A stretch of 10,245 nt of DNA from an uncultured Clostridia bacterium. GTDB taxonomy: Bacteria > Bacillota_A > Clostridia > TANB77 > CAG-508. The notes under the pieces are model-generated. The model saw only the letters and a list, made by a program, of their open reading frames with translations. It searched no databases and was not told where the DNA came from. Of this stretch, positions 1 to 5,244 are shown piece by piece. The stretch lies in contig CALXSA010000044.1 of assembly GCA_944390995.1 (NCBI GenBank), positions 1-10,245 of the forward strand. Direction: 5' to 3'. Within the stretch, counting starts at the first letter, position 1. Every line of letters starts with the position of its first letter. The position numbers and the translations under genes are program-made.

Positions 1-27
1 TCATATAATATTAATGTCAAATTTAGT

Positions 28-56
28 TTGACAAGTTAAATATTGTATGTTAAAAT
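28..56 (+). promoter_or_regulatory. Sigma-A promoter of a short RNA gene
   Basis: The -35 box TTGACA (28-33) and -10 box TAAAAT (51-56) are separated by exactly 17 bases, so transcription should begin near 62-64. Two dyads cover it: TGTCAAA/TTTGACA (15-33) sits on the -35 box, and an 11-bp perfect inverted repeat AAGTTAAATAT (33-43) / ATATTTAACTT (57-67) brackets the -10 box. The layout suggests operator control; the regulator is unknown. Confidence 0.7.
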
Positions 57-62
57 ATATTT

Positions 63-138
63 AACTTAACCCTCTACTACTTTTGTAGTAAGACGGGAGC
101 CTAAATGATTTTGGAGAGTTCTAGCAACTCTCCTTTTT
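63..138 (+). ncRNA. Candidate small RNA, about 75 nt, unrecognised family
   Basis: A near-consensus promoter is followed about 75 bases later by an intrinsic terminator, with no plausible reading frame between them, so the unit looks like a stand-alone small RNA. It would contain a first hairpin TACTAC-TTTT-GTAGTA (75-90), a single-stranded stretch with GACGGGAGCC (92-101), and the terminator hairpin. It lies tail to tail with the MazF-like gene whose stop codon is at 150, so read-through from that gene would be antisense to it. I do not recognise the RNA family. It could instead be the leader of a tiny peptide or a relic promoter, but promoter, structure and terminator together favour an RNA gene. 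Confidence 0.5.
113..138 (+). terminator. Intrinsic terminator of the small RNA
   Basis: Eight-bp perfect stem GGAGAGTT / AACTCTCC (113-120 with 126-133), five-base loop, then TTTTT (134-138). Only the + strand has a T-tract, so it should not efficiently stop transcription arriving from the toxin gene. Confidence 0.8.
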
Positions 139-149
139 AAGTACTATAA

Positions 150-845
150 CTATTTTGTAAAAAATTTAATAATTTGTTTATCAATTAAATCAAGTGATTC
201 ACTAGATATTTTTACGTTTCTTCGTACAGTATCCTTGAAAATTCTTTGTTTGCTAATTGTCGTTATTTGATTAATTAAAGCAATACTGTCTTTTTTCATT
301 TTACTGATTTCGCTTTCCATTTTTTCAATATATTTTTGTTCTTTTTCTATTATATTTTGAATGTTAATAGGAATATCTTCTATCTTTTCTAATTCACTTA
401 ATATTTGTTGCAATTTCTGTTTTTCCTTTTCTATTTTGTCTTGAAAAACAATATAAAGTTCCTTTCCAAGATTTACAGAAGAAGAATCATATTTTTTATT
501 ATCTTTTCTAGATGTTAATGGAATAACATTTAATGCTCCATTTCTGGTATTATCATATTTATTTAGTACAATACAATAATGTAATCCTCCTAATTCATTT
601 CCAATATTAAAACCCAAGTTTACTTTTATTACATCGCCACGAGAGTACATACCAGATTTTGCAATATTGAAAGTTCTTTCTTCATCGTGATATTCGGAAA
701 AGTCATGTATCCAATATGCTAATAGATCACTTTTTTTGTATTCATTTAATTCTATATGTTTAAGAAAGGATAAATCTAATCTAGTTAAGGAATTGTCTTT
801 GTGAATGATTGCATTATTCTTTAATTTAATTTCATTTTCGTCCAT
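150..845 (-). CDS. PemK/MazF-family toxin with coiled-coil insertion
   Basis: Probable endoribonuclease toxin of the PemK/MazF (type II toxin-antitoxin) fold, acting on RNA in the cytoplasm. Of its 231 residues, 1-66 are an N-terminal extension. The PemK core follows: YSRGDVIKVNLG at 67-78, the strand HYCIVLNKYDN at 89-99 and VIPLTSR at 107-113. A Lys/Glu-rich coiled coil (about 134-187) then interrupts the fold before the MazF C-terminal motif QITTISKQRI (193-202). Typical MazF proteins are about 110-120 residues, so this one is doubled by the extension and insert. The ATG at 845 has AAGGAG eight bases upstream. No antitoxin gene adjoins it: upstream is a divergent membrane-protein gene, downstream a convergent small RNA. 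Its promoter carries a LexA-like box. Family assignment is confident; toxic activity is inferred. Confidence 0.85.
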   Translation of the reverse strand: MDENEIKLKNNAIIHKDNSLTRLDLSFLKHIELNEYKKSDLLAYWIHDFSEYHDEERTFNIAKSGMYSRGDVIKVNLGFNIGNELGGLHYCIVLNKYDNTRNGALNVIPLTSRKDNKKYDSSSVNLGKELYIVFQDKIEKEKQKLQQILSELEKIEDIPINIQNIIEKEQKYIEKMESEISKMKKDSIALINQITTISKQRIFKDTVRRNVKISSESLDLIDKQIIKFFTK

Positions 846-874
846 AATATTTGCTCCTTATAATTTTTGACAAT

Positions 875-903
875 ATTATACCAAACATTTGTTCATTTTG
901 CAA
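875..903 (-). promoter_or_regulatory. Toxin-gene promoter with LexA-like box
   Basis: On the minus strand TTGCAA (903-898) and TATAAT (880-875) are 17 bases apart. The spacer contains GAAC-AAAT-GTTT (894-883), which fits the core of the Bacillus SOS consensus CGAACRNRYGTTYC (12 of 14 positions including the flanks). A repressor bound there would block RNA polymerase, so SOS induction of the toxin is a reasonable inference. Confidence 0.65.
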
Positions 904-909
904 CAGCTA

Positions 910-937
910 TTGAAAAATAATTTTATTATGTTATAAT
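910..937 (+). promoter_or_regulatory. Promoter of the membrane-protein pair
   Basis: TTGAAA (910-915) and TATAAT (932-937) with a 16-base spacer, divergent from the toxin promoter and only seven bases from its -35 box. An 8-base direct repeat TGCAACAG flanks it (899-906 and 941-948). The leader is about 54 bases long, with GGGAGGA at 983-989 serving the ATG at 998. Confidence 0.65.
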
Positions 938-945
938 TTATGCAA

Positions 946-988
946 CAGTTGGGTTAATCGAATTATTTTTTGAGCAAAATATGGGAGG
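946..988 (+). repeat. Leader repeat, copy A
   Basis: The 5' leader of the gene at 998, from CAGTTGGG to the ribosome binding site GGGAGG, recurs in degenerate form at 1810-1850. Over the last 25 bases (963-987 against 1825-1849) I count 22 identities. Confidence 0.7.
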
Positions 989-997
989 AATCACAAA

Positions 998-1486
998 ATG
1001 ATTATCACTTATCCTTTTGATGATATGGATTATGAAAGACAAAAAAATGAAGTGTTAGATGTAAAAAATGAAGATGTGCATTTAAAAGTTAATTTTAAGG
1101 ATTGTATGAAAGTATATGGAATAATTTTTACCTTTGTGTTACTACTAGTATTACTAGTATTTAAAGATTTGCCTTTTTGGTGGATTATAACATTATGTAT
1201 GTGCTTAATATGTTTTATTGCCATATTTGTTTTATATTTTTTTCAAAGTTATCAAATTAGATATGATAGTATTCAGCAAAGTTTGATAATAAAAAAATGG
1301 TATGGGACAATAAATATTCCCAAAAGAAAATTAAAAAAAGTTTATATAAATTATGCACGACGTGCTGGAGCTAACTTATACATTGGTTATCTTAATGATA
1401 AAAATAAAGAGAAATATATTCTATTAGATATTTTTTTATTAAAATGTAATGAATTAAAAGACTTTTTAGATATATTTATAATGTAG
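998..1486 (+). CDS. Small membrane protein with probable PH-like domain
   Basis: 162 residues, not assigned to a named family. After a charged cytoplasmic N-terminus (1-38) come two close membrane helices (about 39-56 and 60-82) forming a hairpin. The remainder, about 85-160, alternates short beta-type stretches (YQIRYDSIQQSLIIKKW, INIPKRKLKKVYI, LYIGYLNDKNKEKYILLD) and ends in a helix (CNELKDFLDIF). Two helices followed by a strand-rich domain with a last helix is the layout of bacterial PH-like membrane proteins (bPH2/YdbT type), so a cytoplasmic PH-like domain is likely; its ligand is unknown. The ATG at 998 has GGGAGGA eight bases upstream. It is probably translated with the next gene, 11 bases downstream. 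The gene is very AT-rich, like its neighbour. Confidence 0.75.
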   Translation: MIITYPFDDMDYERQKNEVLDVKNEDVHLKVNFKDCMKVYGIIFTFVLLLVLLVFKDLPFWWIITLCMCLICFIAIFVLYFFQSYQIRYDSIQQSLIIKKWYGTINIPKRKLKKVYINYARRAGANLYIGYLNDKNKEKYILLDIFLLKCNELKDFLDIFIM

Positions 1487-1497
1487 AAAGGGGAAAT

Positions 1498-1767
1498 GTG
1501 ATTTTGAGTCCAGATATTCTAAAAGCAAATACAACTAATCTTGAAACATATACTACTATTAACAAGGAAATTAATAATGAATTGAATAATCTATCTATAA
1601 TTAATTTTATTGGTTTTGCAATAGTAGGAGTCTTTATTATAATATCTATTATTTATATAGTAAAAAGCAAGAAATCAAAATTTTTTAAAATAATAATAGG
1701 ACTACTACTTATGATTATTCCATTAATTATACTATTAATTATAAATTTATTTATGTTGAATTTATAA
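1498..1767 (+). CDS. Small two-helix membrane protein
   Basis: 89 residues, unrecognised. A polar, Asn/Thr-rich N-terminus (1-32) precedes two strongly hydrophobic helices at about 33-55 and 63-87, separated by the basic turn KSKKSK (57-62); the positive-inside rule puts that turn in the cytoplasm and both ends outside. No catalytic motif is visible. The start is GTG at 1498, four bases after GAAAGGGG (1486-1493). The in-frame TTG at 1504 would give a more usual ten-base spacing and cannot be excluded. It lies 11 bases after the PH-like membrane protein and shares its promoter, so the two probably act together in the membrane. No hairpin terminator directly follows; the first clear one is at 1946-1978. 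Confidence 0.6.
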   Translation: MILSPDILKANTTNLETYTTINKEINNELNNLSIINFIGFAIVGVFIIISIIYIVKSKKSKFFKIIIGLLLMIIPLIILLIINLFMLNL

Positions 1768-1809
1768 TATAGTAAATTATAAATATACCTTTTATGCTAA
1801 ATATATACG

Positions 1810-1850
1810 CAGTTGATTCATCAAATATTTTTTAAGCAAATTATGGGAGT
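1810..1850 (+). repeat. Leader repeat, copy B (degenerate)
   Basis: Degenerate second copy of the leader at 946-988, ending in the same AT..TATGGGAG ribosome-binding segment. It is followed after seven bases by a TTG (1857) that opens only a nine-codon frame ending at 1886. This looks like the 5' remnant of a duplicated, decayed gene or cassette. Its -10 region is weak (TATGCT at 1793-1798). Confidence 0.65.
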
Positions 1851-1860
1851 AACACTTTGA

Positions 1861-1962
1861 GAATTAGGCGATTTTTTCGCGAATAACCTCCCTAAACGCT
1901 CCAACGACGAACCTGTTCGAACTAATAAGAACAGTATTGATACAGAATCAATCAGAAAATAA
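1861..1962 (+). pseudogene. Possible gene relic, 33-codon C-terminal fragment
   Basis: A start-less frame runs from 1861 (just after an in-frame TGA at 1858) to TAA at 1960, containing KRSNDEPVRTNK and ending SIDTESIRK. Its codons (CGC, TCC, AAC, GAC, CTC, CCT) and base content are clearly less AT-rich than the flanking genes, and the stop falls inside the terminator hairpin at 1946-1978, as expected for a real gene end. I take it as the tail of a lost gene, possibly mobile-element cargo. I do not recognise the parent family, and the segment could instead be part of a structured RNA (hairpin CTGTTC/GAACAG at 1913-1934). Confidence 0.35.
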
Positions 1963-1978
1963 ATCTGGTTGATTTTTT
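1946..1978 (+). terminator. Intrinsic terminator
   Basis: Eleven-bp stem AATCAATCAGA / TCTGGTTGATT (1946-1956 with 1964-1974, one G-U pair), seven-base loop, then a T-run through 1978. It would end transcripts from the membrane-protein pair and from the relic segment. Confidence 0.75.
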
Positions 1979-2038
1979 GTTGCCTAAAAACGGCTCAATG
2001 TCAATGCATATAAAAATTTAAAAATTAGAAGAATTTAA

Positions 2039-2067
2039 TTGACTTTTGCAAACAATTGTTTTATAAT
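2039..2067 (+). promoter_or_regulatory. dinD promoter with palindromic operator candidate
   Basis: TTGACT (2039-2044) and TATAAT (2062-2067), spacer 17. The spacer holds the perfect palindrome AAAC-AATT-GTTT (2050-2061), the same AAC-N4-GTT geometry and position as the LexA-like box of the toxin gene, but with a weaker match to GAAC-N4-GTTC. SOS control is plausible because dinD is SOS-inducible in E. coli. Confidence 0.6.
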
Positions 2068-2115
2068 AATACCTAGGATATAAAAATAAAATATTAGAAA
2101 ATGGAGATGATATTA

Positions 2116-2886
2116 TTGAAAGAGATAGATAAAAATAATAAATCATTTGAAGATATAAAACATATTGATGAAAATGGAATTGAATTTTGGTATGCTAGAG
2201 AGCTTATGACTATCTTACAATATTCAAATTGGCAGAATTTTGAAAAAATAATAAATAAAGCAAAAATATCTTGCGAAAATAGTGGTATTAGTGTGTTTGA
2301 ACATTTTATTGACGTCAATAAGTTGTCAAAACGTGCTAATAATGCGGAAGTTAAAATTAGTGATTACAAATTAACTCGTTATGCATGTTATCTAATAGCA
2401 CAAAACGGAGACAGTAGAAAAAAGGTAATTGCTCTTGCACAAACATATTTTGCAGTTCAAACTAGGAAACAAGAAATTACAGAAAAAGAATACAGTATGC
2501 TAACAGAAGATGAGAAAAGATTTTATCAAAGAGATTTAACAAGAAAAGGAAATTACTCACTTAATCAAGCTGCAAAGAATGCTGGAGTTAAAAACTTCGA
2601 TAAATTTCATAATGCAGGTTATAAGGGTTTGTATAATGGGGAAACTGCTGATGATATTGCCAAAAGAAAAGGCTTAAGATATAGAGAAGATATTTTGGAC
2701 AATATGGGAAGTGATGAACTTATAGCAAATTTATTTAGAATTTCTCAGACAGAACAAAGATTAAAAAGAGATAAAGTTGATACTGAAAAGAGAGCTTGTG
2801 ATACTCATAATAAAATTGGAAAAATAGTTAGAAAAGCAATTAAAGAAGCTGGACGGAACTATGCCAGAAGATTTACCTACTCCTAA
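2116..2886 (+). CDS. dinD: DNA damage-inducible protein D homologue, C-terminus frameshifted
   Basis: Homologue of E. coli DinD, a damage-induced protein reported to modulate RecA. Recognisable family stretches are the N-terminal FEDIKHIDENGIEFWYARELM, the motif RYACYLIAQNGD, TYFAVQTRKQE, GYKGLYNGET and the block KGLRYREDILDNMGSDELIA followed by NLFRISQTEQRLKRD. The start is taken as TTG at 2116: GGAG (2103-2106) lies nine bases upstream and overlaps the in-frame ATG at 2101, which has no ribosome binding site of its own. The frame matches DinD up to IKEAG, then reads RNYARRFTYS and stops at 2886, while the expected tail TMPEDLPTPKKSLKQLEKE continues in the +1 frame to TAA at 2936-2938. A single extra base between 2851 and 2857 explains this. 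With it removed the protein would be about 273 residues, the usual DinD length. Mutation and sequencing error are both possible. Confidence 0.88.
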   Translation: MKEIDKNNKSFEDIKHIDENGIEFWYARELMTILQYSNWQNFEKIINKAKISCENSGISVFEHFIDVNKLSKRANNAEVKISDYKLTRYACYLIAQNGDSRKKVIALAQTYFAVQTRKQEITEKEYSMLTEDEKRFYQRDLTRKGNYSLNQAAKNAGVKNFDKFHNAGYKGLYNGETADDIAKRKGLRYREDILDNMGSDELIANLFRISQTEQRLKRDKVDTEKRACDTHNKIGKIVRKAIKEAGRNYARRFTYS

Positions 2887-2938
2887 AAAGAGCTTAAAAC
2901 AGCTCGAAAAAGAAAATAAAAAAAGTTTAAAGAAGTAA
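2859..2938 (+). pseudogene. Out-of-frame tail of dinD
   Basis: In the +1 frame relative to dinD this segment encodes TMPEDLPTPKKSLKQLEKE and a lysine-rich end, matching the end of E. coli DinD (TMPEELPTP...SIKQLE). It has no start of its own and is the displaced C-terminus of the preceding frame. Confidence 0.8.
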
Positions 2939-3110
2939 AATGATAGTGGTTCCAGTATATCTACATATAGATGTATATGTCAGCGAGTACATTTAGGTAA
3001 TTTATGATTGAATATTGCTTGAGATTTTATGTAAAATGATATATAATTTAAAGTATTATAGGGATTTCCTATAAGAACACGAATATGAGCAATAGAATTT
3101 TCTACTGCTA
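2939..3110. other. Gene-free segment with small hairpins
   Basis: Nothing coding is convincing on either strand. Two short perfect hairpins are visible: ACATATA-GATG-TATATGT (2963-2980) and TATAGG-GATTT-CCTATA (3057-3073). Neither has a T-tract, so they are not ordinary terminators. No obvious dinD terminator was found. Confidence 0.4.
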
Positions 3111-3139
3111 TTGCAATTTTGTAGTAAATTCTGTATAAT
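3094..3139 (+). promoter_or_regulatory. Promoter with inverted repeat spanning the -35 box
   Basis: TTGCAA (3111-3116) and TATAAT (3134-3139), 17-base spacer, start expected near 3146. A 12-bp inverted repeat with one central mismatch, AGAATTTTCTAC (3094-3105) / GTAGTAAATTCT (3121-3132), surrounds the -35 box, a good position for a repressor or activator site. Confidence 0.65.
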
Positions 3140-3224
3140 AAATTCATAATTGAAAAAGAGAACAAAAGAGTTCGGAACTTGTAAGAATATAGCTCCAAAA
3201 GCTAAGTATAAGGGGATAATAAAG

Positions 3225-3947
3225 ATGTTTAGAAATCGTGGAGAAGTACCAGATGTTTCACCAAACGAAGGTGGAGGCGGATATGGGGCGCCTCATTATA
3301 CTCATTATTGGCCAAGAAGATTTATAATAATAAGATATGATAGAAAATTTTTGACAATAGAGTTAATAGCAGTATTTATTGTATTGGCAATAATGTTTGC
3401 TGCGTATCTTTTTGGATATAGCATGGGATACTACGACCCTATAGAATCAGTAAAAAACAATTACTTAACAGCCCAGATGGTTTTAATAGGAGTAACAATA
3501 CTTGCAACGGTATTAGTTACAATTTTTACAAAAAGCAGCAAAGACAATTTAATTTTAATTTTGAGATTGATAGCGATTGCATCTGTTTTGATTATTGTAG
3601 TATTATTTGGTGTAAAAATATATATAGATGGTCAATATAAAAATGAAAGTGTATTTGCAGAGTTTTATCAGCAATATGAAAAAGAAAATGATAGTGGTAA
3701 CAAGAAACTTACAGTTGGGTTGTCTGGAATGAAACTTCAGACTGAACAACAAGCTTATATTGAAAGCAGTATGAATTCATATAATATTTTTTCTATTAAA
3801 TCTGTTATTTATATGGTTTTATACATATTTTTGGCTATGTTAATTTTCTATTTGGCTCACAGGTTGGCAGTTATAGAAGACAAAAAAGATGAAGTCACAA
3901 AAAATGATGATGTTTTATTTGATGATGAGGAAAATGTGAAATTTTAA
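3225..3947 (+). CDS. Four-helix membrane protein, unknown function
   Basis: 240 residues, no family recognised. The N-terminus is Gly/Tyr/His-rich (GGGGYGAPHYTHYWPRR, about 16-32). Four membrane helices follow at about 43-66, 81-101, 108-134 and 190-213. Between helices 3 and 4 is a roughly 55-residue hydrophilic loop (about 135-189) with many Glu, Gln, Ser and Tyr. The tail (217-240) is acidic, with DDVLFDDEEN. Basic residues before helix 1 place the N-terminus in the cytoplasm, which puts the large loop outside if all four helices cross... but an even helix count with N-in leaves the loop after helix 3 external and the tail cytoplasmic. The ATG at 3225 is preceded by AGGGG (3211-3215). The frame extends back to a TTG at 3150, but that lies at the predicted transcription start and has no binding site. 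The gene has its own promoter and terminator. Confidence 0.75.
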   Translation: MFRNRGEVPDVSPNEGGGGYGAPHYTHYWPRRFIIIRYDRKFLTIELIAVFIVLAIMFAAYLFGYSMGYYDPIESVKNNYLTAQMVLIGVTILATVLVTIFTKSSKDNLILILRLIAIASVLIIVVLFGVKIYIDGQYKNESVFAEFYQQYEKENDSGNKKLTVGLSGMKLQTEQQAYIESSMNSYNIFSIKSVIYMVLYIFLAMLIFYLAHRLAVIEDKKDEVTKNDDVLFDDEENVKF

Positions 3948-3949
3948 AG

Positions 3950-3993
3950 CTGTGCAATGGGTGCACTGAAGTGTGAACCCAATTGCACAGTTT
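3950..3993. terminator. Large terminator hairpin between convergent genes
   Basis: CTGTGCAATGGGT (3950-3962) pairs with ACCC-A-ATTGCACAG (3977-3990) with one bulged A, and the loop holds a small CACT/AGTG stem. It is followed by TTTATAATTT on the + strand and by CTTTAAAATTT on the - strand. It sits between two converging stops (3947 and 3992) and probably serves both genes. Confidence 0.75.
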
Positions 3994-4507
3994 ATAATTT
4001 ATCATAAAAGCTGTCTACATAGTCATCAGCAGGTTTAGTATTATCAGCTCTACTCAAGGAAGAAAAGGCTTTATATAATAGTATGATTGTCGCAACCAAA
4101 ACAGTATCAAAAAGATAAGGTTGTAGGTAATAAAAGAATTGGTCAATGCTTAGAAAATACCTCATTACTACTGGTATAACATCACCTATGTTGACTATTA
4201 AATCAATTAAATCGTAAATTATTAACCAACCTATTGGTATCATTGCTATAACAATACTTTTTTTAGCAGATTTAATTTTAAGTTGATTAATTTGACTATA
4301 GGCAAGTATTATAAAAGCAAAAGTTACTATTTCAAAAATAAGGCCGAAGTCAAAAGTATCGTATGCAAGTGCAATAAGATAACTTAATAAACTTATTATC
4401 ATCAGACCAATACAAATTTTTAGTAAATTTTGTGCTTTATCTGAATATGTTTCTTTAGCATGTTTTTGGTTCTCATTTTGTTCTGCATTATTTATTTCAT
4501 GTTGCAT
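3992..4507 (-). CDS. Four-helix membrane protein, unknown function
   Basis: 171 residues, not recognised. A hydrophilic N-terminus rich in Asn, Gln, His and Glu (1-26) precedes four helices at about 28-48, 54-75, 83-107 and 129-150. Basic residues (KIKSAKK, 77-83) lie between helices 2 and 3, and a polar tail with DDYVDSFYDK ends the protein. No catalytic motif is seen. The start is the ATG at 4507 because AAGGAG (4519-4514) lies six bases upstream. The frame also opens 17 codons earlier at 4558, but that position lies inside the -35 box and has no binding site. It is a single-gene unit, convergent with the other four-helix membrane protein and divergent from the gene at 4646; the two membrane proteins show no evident sequence similarity. 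Confidence 0.75.
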   Translation of the reverse strand: MQHEINNAEQNENQKHAKETYSDKAQNLLKICIGLMIISLLSYLIALAYDTFDFGLIFEIVTFAFIILAYSQINQLKIKSAKKSIVIAMIPIGWLIIYDLIDLIVNIGDVIPVVMRYFLSIDQFFYYLQPYLFDTVLVATIILLYKAFSSLSRADNTKPADDYVDSFYDKL

Positions 4508-4529
4508 AAAATCACTCCTTATACTATTA

Positions 4530-4558
4530 TATATACATAAAATAATTCGATTTGTCAA
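4530..4558 (-). promoter_or_regulatory. Promoter of the minus-strand membrane protein
   Basis: Perfect TTGACA (4558-4553) and TATATA (4535-4530) with a 17-base spacer, leading into AAGGAG and the ATG at 4507. It shows that the upstream start at 4558 cannot be the real one. Confidence 0.7.
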
Positions 4559-4578
4559 ATATAATTTATCTAAAATAA

Positions 4579-4607
4579 TTGAAAAAATAATTCTAGTATT
4601 ATATAAT
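4579..4607 (+). promoter_or_regulatory. Promoter of the 4646 gene (and probably yqeY)
   Basis: TTGAAA (4579-4584) and TATAAT (4602-4607), spacer 17, start near 4614. It is divergent from the promoter at 4530-4558. Confidence 0.7.
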
Positions 4608-4645
4608 CAAATTGTTCCAACTTTATAAGAAATGAAAGGAGAAAG

Positions 4646-5209
4646 ATGATAACCAAGATAAAAAACAAGCAAGAAAGTATGAAATACATTAAAGAATTAA
4701 ATTTGAATACATTACCAGAAAAATACTTTGAGGGGTTTAATGAGGAAAAAATAAGAAAATTCATAGAAAAGTATCCGGCAGAATTTTATGCGGTTAGAGA
4801 TAAAGAAAAGGCTGCTTCCACAAAACATAAATTGGCAGTTCATGCTAGTGAAGTGGTTGAATACTGCAAGGACTTGAATAAGTACACAATAAATGTATCA
4901 TCATATTGTTACAGAAACAATCAAATATGTGTAGGTGAAATTCTAATATATGATAATATGGATATAGAATATATTGTTTCAAACAATCCTGAGTTTTCGG
5001 TTAGAGATGTGTATAGTAAACCGGACTATAGTGGAAAAACTGATATATACAATAGAAAGTTATCTAAAATAAAAGGTATGGACTTGATAATAGATTATAT
5101 ATTATTGAATAAGCTAACTAATATTATAGTGGAATTTACAGTGTTTAATTGTAAAGTTGGTAAAAACAACGAAAATGTTGTTATATGGGAATTGAGAAAT
5201 GAATATTAA
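4646..5209 (+). CDS. Conserved protein of unknown function
   Basis: 187 residues, soluble, with no signal peptide or membrane helix. It resembles hypothetical proteins I associate with gut Clostridia, but I cannot name a domain. Likely conserved stretches are the helical N-terminus (KYIKELNLNTLPEKYF, 13-28), YAVRDKEKA (48-56), TINVSSYCYRNNQICVGEI (81-99), SNNPEFSVRDVYSKPDY (112-128), KTDIYNRKLSKIKGMD (131-146) and the C-terminal VIWELRNEY (179-187). The middle looks strand-rich, with invariant-looking charged residues, so it could be a binding domain or enzyme. The start ATG has AAAGGAG (4635-4641) four bases upstream. It precedes yqeY by 35 bases with no terminator between, so co-transcription is likely; that does not reveal its function. 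Confidence 0.75.
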   Translation: MITKIKNKQESMKYIKELNLNTLPEKYFEGFNEEKIRKFIEKYPAEFYAVRDKEKAASTKHKLAVHASEVVEYCKDLNKYTINVSSYCYRNNQICVGEILIYDNMDIEYIVSNNPEFSVRDVYSKPDYSGKTDIYNRKLSKIKGMDLIIDYILLNKLTNIIVEFTVFNCKVGKNNENVVIWELRNEY

Positions 5210-5244
5210 AAATTGAGCAAAATTGTTCAGAAGGAGGGGTTTTT

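Noticed and set aside
71..92. Hairpin CTACTAC-TTTT-GTAGTA resembles a Cas12a-type CRISPR repeat stem
   Set aside because: It occurs once, with no repeat-spacer array and no cas gene in the window; the unit ends in a terminator 50 bases later.
1907..1922. GAACCTGTTCGAAC as a LexA box
   Set aside because: The half-sites are separated by two bases instead of four, and the site lies far from any promoter, inside the relic.
2980..3198. Minus-strand 72-codon frame overlapping the promoter region of the gene at 3225
   Set aside because: No ribosome binding site, low-complexity AT-rich composition, and it overlaps a well-formed promoter on the other strand.
3150..3224. Upstream TTG start extending the 3225 gene by 25 codons
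   Set aside because: It lies at the predicted transcription start, has no ribosome binding site, and the added residues are unlike a natural N-terminus, whereas the ATG at 3225 has AGGGG upstream.
5214..5229. TGAGCA-AAAT-TGTTCA hairpin ahead of yqeY
   Set aside because: Six pairs with one G-U and no T-tract; it runs straight into the ribosome binding site, so it is neither a terminator nor a convincing regulator.
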